From IMCC26077 sp964418325 (GTDB lineage: Bacteria > Actinomycetota > Actinomycetes > Nanopelagicales > Nanopelagicaceae), in the NCBI GenBank assembly GCA_964418325.1, contig CAYQLC010000020.1:1-22411 (forward strand): a DNA stretch of 22,411 bases, read 5' to 3'. Every line of letters starts with the position of its first letter. Within the stretch, counting starts at the first letter, position 1. Position numbers and translations under genes: made by a program. Below the pieces are notes generated by a model, which was given only the letters and a program-made list of their open reading frames with translations, made no database searches and was not told where the DNA came from. Positions 1 to 6,583 of the stretch are shown piece by piece.

Positions 1-314
1 TCTTTCCGGTAAATGTTGATAAATGTGGTCGTTAGGATTCGATAGAGCCAAGCACGCAAATTAGTGCCTTCGGTAAATTGATGAAATGACGCGAATGCCT
101 TGGCATACGTTTCTTGTACTAAGTCTTCAGCGTTCTCTGGATTCTTGGTCATTCGAAGAGCGGCGCTGTAAAGCGCGTCGAGAAATGGCAGCGCATCGCG
201 CTCAAACCGTTCTGATAAATCGGCGCGGAGAAGCGCCCCTGAACCACCAGCAGCACCTGTTGGGCTTGGGAGCGCGGGATTGGCAGGGGTTGCCGGTACC
301 GAAGGCTTTGCCAT
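1..314 (-). CDS. sigR: SigR/SigH-type ECF sigma factor, N-terminal part
   Basis: The gene starts with ATG at 314 and runs off the left edge, leaving about 104 residues. A Pro/Ala/Gly-rich N-terminal stretch is followed by sigma region 2: RFERDALPFLDALYSAALRM, then NPENAEDLVQETYAKAF, TEGTNLRAWLYRIL and FINIYRK. The DLVQET and LRAWLYRIL blocks are the core-binding and -10-recognition helices of the SigR/SigH (RpoE-like) family, which in actinobacteria directs the thiol-oxidative and heat stress response under a zinc anti-sigma factor (RsrA/RshA). The anti-sigma gene usually follows and would lie outside the window. A SigR-type promoter sits upstream at 345-371, suggesting autoregulation. In mycobacteria sigH also lies near SRAP, aroA and rsgA, as here. 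Region 4 is not visible. Family call is firm; the exact paralogue rests on region 2, the promoter and synteny. Confidence 0.88.
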   Translation of the reverse strand, partial: MAKPSVPATPANPALPSPTGAAGGSGALLRADLSERFERDALPFLDALYSAALRMTKNPENAEDLVQETYAKAFASFHQFTEGTNLRAWLYRILTTTFINIYRK

Positions 315-344
315 AACTGAACACCTTACCGCCATACTCTGAGT

Positions 345-371
345 AACCACCTGGTCAGAGCGAATATTCCC
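345..371 (-). promoter_or_regulatory. SigR-type promoter upstream of sigR
   Basis: On the minus strand GGGAAT (366-371) is followed after exactly 18 bases by GTT (345-347). This is the SigR/SigH consensus (GGGAAT, 18-19 bases, GTT). The -10 element ends about 30 bases before the sigR start codon, a normal distance. It implies positive autoregulation, as known for sigR in Streptomyces and sigH in Mycobacterium. The rest of the 315-433 spacer shows no gene. Confidence 0.75.
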
Positions 372-433
372 CAAGCGCCAGATTGGCTCACAGCGGCGTT
401 GAGATCGCCACTATTCACTAGGTTAAGCGCCAC

Positions 434-1111
434 TCACAAGAGCGTCTGTTGCTCTCCCAATTCAATAGGTGTTATTAAGTCGGCACCGTTATTAGCAATT
501 TTATTGACTCGCGTAGAGACAGGATCGGCAACAAGTCCTGCAGCTTCTGGCGATAAACCTTCACGGATAACTCCCTTCAGGGTGCTGACATCATTCACCT
601 TGGAATCTAGCCAAAACTCCCATTCATCTTCAGGGAGAAAAAGTGGCATTCGATTATGAATTGCAGCAAATGCACCCGTCGCCTCCTTCGTGATGATTGC
701 AGCAGTGCCATTCTCATACACTCCAGCCATAGCGAGCGCTTTTCTATCTTGACGGTGAATGTAGAACGGTTGCTTACTCTCATACTTGCCAAGTTCAGTC
801 GCCCACTCGTAATAACCATCAGCGGGAATAAAACATCGACGCGAGGTAAAAGCGCTTCTAAAGGATGGTTTCTCGTGAACGCTTTCACTTCTAGCGTTGA
901 TGGTATGCGCACTAACGAATCCTGGTTTTGCCCAAGTAGGTATTAAGCCCCAACGCATAATCTCTAGTTTTGGACCTTCAGTAATAACATAGATTTCTTG
1001 AGTAGGTGCGACATTCCAGTTAGCGGATAACTCACGTTGGGGTACGCCAACTAGCGAGAATTCTTCCTCGAGTTGATCAAGGCTCTTTGAGGTAGCAAAA
1101 CGGCCGCACAT
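434..1111 (-). CDS. SOS response-associated peptidase (SRAP; YedK/HMCES-like)
   Basis: This protein covalently traps abasic sites in single-stranded DNA as a thiazolidine DNA-protein crosslink formed by Cys2 after removal of the initiator Met. An ATG two codons upstream (1117) would give MDMCGRF and bury the cysteine, so the start is taken at 1111, giving MCGRF and 225 residues. Visible family motifs are C2, NVAPTQ (33-38), MRWGLIPTWA (52-61), INARSES with N72, RRCFIPADGYYEW with E102, IHNRMPL with H152, and VNKIANNG (202-209). N72, E102 and H152 match the active-site positions known in YedK. It lies between sigR, same strand, and divergent aroA, with only 31 bp between the two start codons, so the SRAP and aroA promoters must overlap. 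Length is normal for the family. Confidence 0.93.
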   Translation of the reverse strand: MCGRFATSKSLDQLEEEFSLVGVPQRELSANWNVAPTQEIYVITEGPKLEIMRWGLIPTWAKPGFVSAHTINARSESVHEKPSFRSAFTSRRCFIPADGYYEWATELGKYESKQPFYIHRQDRKALAMAGVYENGTAAIITKEATGAFAAIHNRMPLFLPEDEWEFWLDSKVNDVSTLKGVIREGLSPEAAGLVADPVSTRVNKIANNGADLITPIELGEQQTLL

Positions 1112-1142
1112 ATCCATAGCCTAAGGCGGTACCCTTATCCAT

Positions 1143-2492
1143 ATGCCTTCACAGAAAAATCATGGGAGTCGAGTCGCTCCATCTTCTGGCTCCGCCCCGC
1201 TCTGGTCGGCACCACAAGCTCACGCGCCGCTAGCCGCAACTATCTCGTTACCAGGATCAAAGTCAGTCACCAATCGTGCACTGGTCCTCGCTGCGCTAGC
1301 AGAATCGCCATCAACGCTCTATAAACCTCTCTATTCCAGGGATAGCGAATTGATGATTGCGGCGCTGCGTGCGCTTGGCTTAGGGGTTGACCAACAACCT
1401 GAATCTATTTCGATAACACCGCGTCCGATGAAAGGACCGGCCACGATTGATGTCGGCAACGCTGGAACTGTCATGCGCTTTCTCCCACCTCTTGCGGCTT
1501 TGGCTACCGGTGAAATCTCCTTTGATGGCGATCCGCGCTCACATGAGCGTCCCTTAAAGCCGGTTATCCAAGCGCTCGAAGAATTAGGAATCACTATTAA
1601 TCATGGTGGCAAATACGCATTGCCGCTAACTATCCATGGAAAGGGTGAATTACCTGGTGGTTCACTCTCGATTGATGCGAGCCAGTCGAGCCAATTCCTC
1701 TCTAGTCTCTTGCTCGTTGCTCCGCGAATGCGCGATGGATTAACAATCACTCATGTTGGTGCGACATTGCCCTCAATGCCACACATTGAAATGACTATTG
1801 CAATGTTAAAAGAACGTGGTGTGAAAGTTACAAAACTCGATGAGAATAGTTGGCGCGTAACCCCGGGACCAATTCAAGGTATTCGCTCATTAATTGAACC
1901 AGATCTCTCTAATGCCGCACCTTTCTTAGGCGCCGCAATGATCGTTGGCGGATCGGTGACAATTCGCGATTGGCCGAAATCGACCACCCAACCAGGTGAT
2001 CAATTGCGGGAAATCTTCACTGCAATGGGTGGAGAAATCACTACGAAAAAAGGTGGTAACTCTCAAGCTGAAGAACTCACGCTCACCGGTACAGGTGAGA
2101 TTCATGGAATAGATATCGACCTCCATGATGTCGGCGAGCTGGCGCCTTCGATTGCAGCAGTTGCGCTTCTGGCAAAAACACCGTCGCACCTTCGCGGAAT
2201 AGGCCATTTACGACTGCATGAGACTGACCGACTCGAGGCCATTGCTAAGGAGTTTAATAATCTCGGCGGTAGCGTTGTTGCACATCGCGATTCACTTGAG
2301 ATAACCCCGGCCCCACTTCACGGCGGAACATTCCATACTTACGAGGATCATCGCCTTGCCACTGCGGCAGCGATGATTGCCCTAAAAACTCCTGATATTC
2401 AGATAGAAAATATCAAGACCACCTCGAAGACTTTCCCAGATTTTCCAGGGCTCTGGGGTTCAATGCTCGAACAAATTCAGGTCCAACTGTAA
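1143..2492 (+). CDS. aroA: 3-phosphoshikimate 1-carboxyvinyltransferase (EPSP synthase)
   Basis: Joins phosphoenolpyruvate to shikimate-3-phosphate in the sixth step of the shikimate pathway; cytosolic. The 449-residue product has about 35 residues before the first conserved block. Motifs in order: LPGSKSVTNRALVLAALA (36-53; K40, S41 and R45 bind substrate), VGNAGTVMRFLPPLAAL (104-120, PEP-binding loop), HERPLKPVIQALEELG, ASQSSQFLSSLLLVAPRM, DVGELAPSIAAVALLA, LHETDRLEAIAKE and YEDHRLATAAAMIAL near the C-terminus. The loop has GTV where many enzymes have GTA. The start is the only suitable ATG before the first conserved block and has no clear Shine-Dalgarno site, so the mRNA may be nearly leaderless. 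The stop is 2 bp before rsgA, so the two are very likely one operon, an order also found in mycobacteria. Confidence 0.96.
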   Translation: MPSQKNHGSRVAPSSGSAPLWSAPQAHAPLAATISLPGSKSVTNRALVLAALAESPSTLYKPLYSRDSELMIAALRALGLGVDQQPESISITPRPMKGPATIDVGNAGTVMRFLPPLAALATGEISFDGDPRSHERPLKPVIQALEELGITINHGGKYALPLTIHGKGELPGGSLSIDASQSSQFLSSLLLVAPRMRDGLTITHVGATLPSMPHIEMTIAMLKERGVKVTKLDENSWRVTPGPIQGIRSLIEPDLSNAAPFLGAAMIVGGSVTIRDWPKSTTQPGDQLREIFTAMGGEITTKKGGNSQAEELTLTGTGEIHGIDIDLHDVGELAPSIAAVALLAKTPSHLRGIGHLRLHETDRLEAIAKEFNNLGGSVVAHRDSLEITPAPLHGGTFHTYEDHRLATAAAMIALKTPDIQIENIKTTSKTFPDFPGLWGSMLEQIQVQL

Positions 2493-2494
2493 TT

Positions 2495-3472
2495 ATGCGT
2501 GATCGGCGAGAGTACGACGAGGAGGATATACGTACCCGTCCAAGCAGGTCGACTAAACCTCGGAGCAAAGACCGACCACAATTTTCTGATGCGATTGAAG
2601 CACGGGTCATAACAATTGATAGAGGGCGTGTTACCTGCGCTACTGAAGATGGTCAAGAATTCTTTGCTGTTACTGCGCGTGAGCTGGGTAGACGTTCGGT
2701 AGTTGTTGGAGATTTAGTTGCTGTTGTTGGAATTCCCGAAGTCAATCAAGCACGTGAAGATTTTGCACGGATAGTTCGGATAGCAGAACGAAAGAACTCA
2801 CTTCGACGTAGCGCTGATGATGGAAGTGAACGAGTCTTAGTCGCAAACGTTGATTACTTAGCGATCGTTTCCGCAACTACCAATCCGGAGCCAAAACATG
2901 GCTTCGTCAATCGAGCGCTTGTTGCTGCTTTTGCCGAGGGCATCACACCCATATTGGTGATGACTAAATCAGACTTGGCTTCTGGAGATGAGTTTCTTAC
3001 TACCTACAAAGCTATAGCGCTCCCCACCTTTGAGCTGCGCAAAGATCACGAACCAGTGGATTTCATCGAATTTATTAAGGGGAAGGTAACTGTCCTAATT
3101 GGCCACTCTGGAGTAGGTAAATCCACGCTTATAAATAAGGTTGTCAAAGCGAGTGTTCGCCAGACAGGTGAAGTTAATGAGGCAACCGGGAAGGGACGTC
3201 ATACCTCCTCGAGCGCTCTTGCGCAGGAGTTAGATTGTGGTGGTTGGATTATTGATACACCAGGAGTGCGCTCCTTTGGACTCTCCCATATTAAAAAAGA
3301 TGACGTAGTAGCTGCTTTCCCAGATTGCGCTGACGTTGCTACACATTGCCCGAAGAGTTGTTCTCATGATGAGAATGGGTGCGCGCTTAACGATTGGGCC
3401 GAAGGAAATAGCGAACGTCTTAATCGCATTGGGGCCCTTAGACAAATTCTCGCCTCACTGGAAAGTTCCTGA
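2495..3472 (+). CDS. rsgA: Ribosome small-subunit-dependent GTPase A
   Basis: RsgA checks late maturation of the 30S subunit and hydrolyses GTP when bound to it. The 325-residue product has a basic N-terminal tail, an OB-fold (about 35-95), a circularly permuted GTPase domain and a C-terminal zinc motif. The permuted order is visible: TKSD (G4, 157-160) precedes GHSGVGKS (G1, 203-210), TGKGRHTSS (G2, 231-239) and DTPGVRSFGL (G3, 254-263). The zinc segment CPKSCSH followed by C296 supplies C285, C289, H291 and C296. The spacing between the first two cysteines is three residues, whereas E. coli-type proteins have four. The ATG is 2 bp after the aroA stop, implying translational coupling. Downstream is a short tandem repeat and then an assembly gap. 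Confidence 0.96.
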   Translation: MRDRREYDEEDIRTRPSRSTKPRSKDRPQFSDAIEARVITIDRGRVTCATEDGQEFFAVTARELGRRSVVVGDLVAVVGIPEVNQAREDFARIVRIAERKNSLRRSADDGSERVLVANVDYLAIVSATTNPEPKHGFVNRALVAAFAEGITPILVMTKSDLASGDEFLTTYKAIALPTFELRKDHEPVDFIEFIKGKVTVLIGHSGVGKSTLINKVVKASVRQTGEVNEATGKGRHTSSSALAQELDCGGWIIDTPGVRSFGLSHIKKDDVVAAFPDCADVATHCPKSCSHDENGCALNDWAEGNSERLNRIGALRQILASLESS

Positions 3473-3512
3473 TTAGCTACTTTGCGCTTTGTAGCGGTGT
3501 AGCAAGCAAAAT

Positions 3513-3568
3513 GACGCACAATCGAGGACGCACAATCGAGGACGCACAATCGAGGACGCACAATCGAG
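3513..3568. repeat. 14-bp tandem repeat, four perfect copies
   Basis: The unit GACGCACAATCGAG occurs four times head to tail without a mismatch, in the spacer between rsgA and hisN. The array ends 13 bp before a 100-N gap. No reading frame uses it. Confidence 0.97.
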
Positions 3569-3581
3569 TAAGTATTTAGTT

Positions 3582-3681
3582 NNNNNNNNNNNNNNNNNNN
3601 NNNNNNNNNNNNNNNNNNNNNNNNNNNNNNNNNNNNNNNNNNNNNNNNNNNNNNNNNNNNNNNNNNNNNNNNNNNNNNNNN
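3582..3681. other. Assembly gap (100 N), true size unknown
   Basis: One of four runs of exactly 100 N in the window, so this is a placeholder length. HisN coding sequence resumes right after it in mid-protein. A full-length HisN would need roughly 360-390 more bases, so the real gap must be longer than shown. Confidence 0.95.
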
Positions 3682-3682
3682 C

Positions 3683-4093
3683 GCGAGTAATCCTGGCGCA
3701 AGTAGTTCTGGTGCGCGACGCATTCAGGTTTCCGCAATCACGCGCCTAGAAGATGCCTCGCTCTCTATCTCTACCTTTGCCTCGCCTAATACTGGAAACC
3801 GAAATGATGGCTGGGGTGATCTTCACGGAGGGCTACTCCGTTTAGCTGAGAAAGTGTGGCGAACGCGAGGTTATGGTGATTTCTGGTCTCATATGCTCGT
3901 TGCAGAGGGAGCGGTCGATTGCGCTCTCGAGCCACGCCTTGCGCTCTGGGATATGGCACCGTTATCGATAATCCTTCACGAAGCTGGCGGTCGCTTCACC
4001 GATTTCAACGGTGTAGATGGCCCAAATGGCGCCAACGGGATTAGTAGCAACGGTCAGCTACACGAGGAAATTCTTCGGTATTTCGCGTCGTAA
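3683..4093 (+). CDS. hisN: Histidinol-phosphatase of the inositol-monophosphatase family, C-terminal half
   Basis: The open frame starts at the gap edge and ends with TAA at 4093, leaving 136 residues. Readable blocks include RRIQVSAITRLEDASLSIST, GWGDLHGGLLRLAEKVW, RGYGDFWSHMLVAEGAVDCA, WDMAPLSIILHEAGGRFTDF and SSNGQLHEEILRYF. The GDFWSHMLVAEG and WDMAPL segments are typical of actinobacterial HisN, where the Asp of WD helps bind metal. HisN removes phosphate from L-histidinol phosphate. The N-terminal half, with the metal-binding DPIDGT motif, is missing and presumably lies in the preceding gap. The protein is therefore probably intact in the organism rather than a pseudogene. Other inositol-phosphatase relatives are possible, but the readable blocks and position after rsgA favour HisN. 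Confidence 0.85.
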   Translation, partial: ASNPGASSSGARRIQVSAITRLEDASLSISTFASPNTGNRNDGWGDLHGGLLRLAEKVWRTRGYGDFWSHMLVAEGAVDCALEPRLALWDMAPLSIILHEAGGRFTDFNGVDGPNGANGISSNGQLHEEILRYFAS

Positions 4094-4117
4094 TTTATAT
4101 AGGACTAATCTACTAAC

Positions 4118-6331
4118 GTGGATGTTCGCGAGATTGATCTCAAACTTTCTGGGATGACCTGCAGTTCTTGTGTTGCAACTATCGAAGGCGCTTTAAACAA
4201 ATTGCCCGGAGTGAGCGCAAGCGTCAACTTTGCAACAGAGAGCGCGCATGTAATTGCACCTGAAAGTGTTCACATTTCAGATCTCTTAGGCACCGTATCG
4301 AGCGTCGGATATAAAGCAGAGTTACTTAGCGCGAGTAATAACCGATTCTTAGAGACTCCTGCTCTGGGATGGCGACTTGTAGTTGCAATTATTTTTGCGA
4401 TTCCCACAATTGTAATTTCTATGGTCATGTCATTACATGCACCAATAAATGAGATGATGTATTCGATTCTCGATGCACTAAATATTCTTCGTCCCATTAG
4501 TGAACCGTGGGGATGGCTCGCCATCGGATTGAGTCTTCCGGTTGTTTTTATCGCTGGCTGGCCAATACATCGTGTGGGATTACGTTCTTTGCGGCGTGCA
4601 AACATGGACACATTAATATCTATTGGAACTCTCGCTGCTTTCGCTTGGTCTTGCTATGCCCATGGAACCGAGAGCGGTTCTATTTATGTTGAAGTAGCCG
4701 CTGGAGTGATGCTCTTTATCCTCATTGGACGCTACTTAGAGACGCGATCAAAGATTCGGGCCGGCGCAGCCCTTCGCTCGCTTCTCGAGCTTGGTGCAAA
4801 CGAGGTATCGATACTTCGAAATGGCGAGGAAATTCTTGCTCCTATCGACCATTTGCAGGTAGGTGACCTCTTTATGGTTCGCCCCGGAGAGGCAATTGCC
4901 ACCGATGGCTTGGTAATTGAAGGTGAGAGCGATGTAGATCTCTCCTTGATAACAGGTGAATCGCTACCTGTCCACATGGCTCCAGGATCTCGTGTCATCG
5001 GTGCCACCATCAACATGAACGGTCGCTTGATAGTTCGCGCCGAACGAGTCGGCTCAGAGACTGAACTTGCTCGCATCACAAAGATGGTCGTGCAAGCACA
5101 AGGCGAGAAAGCACCTATTGCACGTCTAGCTGATCGAATCGCTGCGATATTTGTTCCGACCATCATCGCGCTAGCAATCGCTACCTTCGCCACATGGCTG
5201 GTAATCACTGGTGAGGTTGCGCAATCGGTGGCACCGGCCATCACTCTCCTGGTCATTGCCTGTCCATGTGCTCTCGGTCTTGCCACCCCAATCGCCTTTC
5301 TCGTCGCCTCAGGGCGAGGGGCGCAACTGGGAATCATCCTGCGGACTCCTGCAGTGCTGGAGCAGAGCCAACAGTCATCAACGCAACCAATTCTCCTCCT
5401 CGACAAAACGGGAACAGTCACTACAGGGCAGATTGAAATTCTCTCCCTCGAAACTTTCGGCATCACACGGGAGCTTCTGCTCTCGATTGCAGGAACGATT
5501 GAGAACCAGAGTGAGCATCCGATTGCCCGTGGAATTGTTGCGCTGGCAAAACGAGAGAATTGCTCCTTCGGATTAATCTCTGAATTCGAATCACATCCTG
5601 GGCGAGGAGTTGCCGGACGAGTTGAGATAGCCGGAACGAGTTACCTTGGATTGATCGGCTCGCCTGAGTCGATTGCCTACGGCACTGCTGGATACTCTGC
5701 CGAAATTCTCGGAAAGATAAGAGAGATAAAAGAGCGCGGTCGTTCGCCAATCATGATTTCACTCGATGGTAGCGCCCGAGGACTTATCGAAGTTGGCGAC
5801 CAAATCAAAAGTGACTCAGCCGATGCAATAGAGGCATTTGCACGACTTGGCTTCGAAAGTATTCTCATCACAGGGGATTCAGAGCGAGCTGCTGCGCATA
5901 TCGCACATGTGGCGGGGATTAACTCATACCGCGCGCACGTACTACCCGAGGATAAAGTGAGTATCGTCAAGGAATATCAAGATCAAGGGCATCGAGTGCT
6001 CATGATTGGTGATGGCGTGAACGATGCTGCAGCTCTTGCACGCGCAGATGTGAGCATGGCGATGGGTACGGGAACCGATAGCGCAATTGCTGTTGCTGAC
6101 ATCACCCTGATTCGCGCATCACTGAGCGCTGCAGTTGATTCGATCCGACTCTCGCGCAAAACTCTGCGAATTATCAAGGAAAATCTCGGGTGGGCTTTTA
6201 TCTACAACCTCATTGGAATTCCGATAGCTGCTACCGGCAATCTCAATCCGATGTATGCCGGCGCCGCTATGGCGCTTTCGAGTCTGTTGGTGGTAACCAA
6301 CTCGCTCCGACTTCGCCGTTTTGCCGCATAA
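4118..6331 (+). CDS. copA: Copper-translocating P-type ATPase (CopA-like, P1B-1)
   Basis: Exports Cu(I) across the cytoplasmic membrane using ATP. The 737-residue protein has one N-terminal metal-binding domain with GMTCSSC (12-18, C15 and C18). It is followed by membrane segments at about 85-105, 133-150, 163-180, 190-206, 340-362 and 370-396, the actuator motif TGES (279-282), the intramembrane CPC (382-384), the phosphorylation loop DKTGT (429-433), the SEHP motif (465-468), TGD (585-587), the hinge GDGVND (631-636), and two C-terminal helices with YN (696-697) and MALSS (718-722). The YN and MxxSS residues are the Cu(I) signature of subgroup P1B-1. The start is GTG, 24 bp after the hisN stop, with AGGA 13 bases upstream, which is rather far. 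No copper chaperone or CsoR/CueR-type regulator gene lies next to it. Confidence 0.94.
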   Translation: MDVREIDLKLSGMTCSSCVATIEGALNKLPGVSASVNFATESAHVIAPESVHISDLLGTVSSVGYKAELLSASNNRFLETPALGWRLVVAIIFAIPTIVISMVMSLHAPINEMMYSILDALNILRPISEPWGWLAIGLSLPVVFIAGWPIHRVGLRSLRRANMDTLISIGTLAAFAWSCYAHGTESGSIYVEVAAGVMLFILIGRYLETRSKIRAGAALRSLLELGANEVSILRNGEEILAPIDHLQVGDLFMVRPGEAIATDGLVIEGESDVDLSLITGESLPVHMAPGSRVIGATINMNGRLIVRAERVGSETELARITKMVVQAQGEKAPIARLADRIAAIFVPTIIALAIATFATWLVITGEVAQSVAPAITLLVIACPCALGLATPIAFLVASGRGAQLGIILRTPAVLEQSQQSSTQPILLLDKTGTVTTGQIEILSLETFGITRELLLSIAGTIENQSEHPIARGIVALAKRENCSFGLISEFESHPGRGVAGRVEIAGTSYLGLIGSPESIAYGTAGYSAEILGKIREIKERGRSPIMISLDGSARGLIEVGDQIKSDSADAIEAFARLGFESILITGDSERAAAHIAHVAGINSYRAHVLPEDKVSIVKEYQDQGHRVLMIGDGVNDAAALARADVSMAMGTGTDSAIAVADITLIRASLSAAVDSIRLSRKTLRIIKENLGWAFIYNLIGIPIAATGNLNPMYAGAAMALSSLLVVTNSLRLRRFAA

Positions 6332-6351
6332 CGTCTGCCGAATACTCGTAC

Positions 6352-6428
<77 letters not shown>

Positions 6429-6439
6429 TCGGTAGGCCA

Positions 6440-6469
6440 ATCGTACGGTGATACAGACAACTCGACCAA
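6440..6469 (-). promoter_or_regulatory. Candidate promoter of the tRNA-fMet gene
   Basis: On the minus strand TTGGTC (6464-6469) and TACGAT (6440-6445) are 18 bp apart, and the -10 ends 11 bp before the mature tRNA 5' end. This suits a housekeeping promoter with a short 5' leader. The match to consensus is moderate. Confidence 0.4.
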
Positions 6470-6485
6470 ATCGCGCACAGATATG

Positions 6486-6537
6486 GCAGCGCAGCAGAGC
6501 AGCGCAGCAGAGCGGCACAGCAGAGCGGCACAGCAGA
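6486..6537. repeat. 13-bp tandem repeat, four copies
   Basis: Two copies of GCAGCGCAGCAGA are followed by two of GCGGCACAGCAGA, then a partial copy. It lies between the tRNA-fMet promoter and the end of the UPF0182 gene. The two sub-types, each duplicated, suggest stepwise duplication. No gene is seen in the 6429-6583 spacer. Confidence 0.95.
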
Positions 6538-6583
6538 GCAGTAGCCATACATCAACTACTTTTTCATGCGCAGAAGCGTTTAA

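Noticed and set aside
86..316. Plus-strand ORF at the left edge
   Set aside because: Antisense to sigR, whose frame matches sigma region 2 clearly.
3513..3568. CRISPR array
   Set aside because: Units are 14 bp and directly adjacent with no spacers. The same holds for the other arrays, and no cas genes are present.
3683..4093. hisN as a degraded pseudogene
   Set aside because: The readable half is intact and conserved, and the truncation coincides exactly with an assembly gap.
4732..5466. Minus-strand ORF of 244 residues inside copA
   Set aside because: It is entirely antisense to the conserved ATPase, with Arg/Ser/Thr-rich low-information sequence; a shadow frame.
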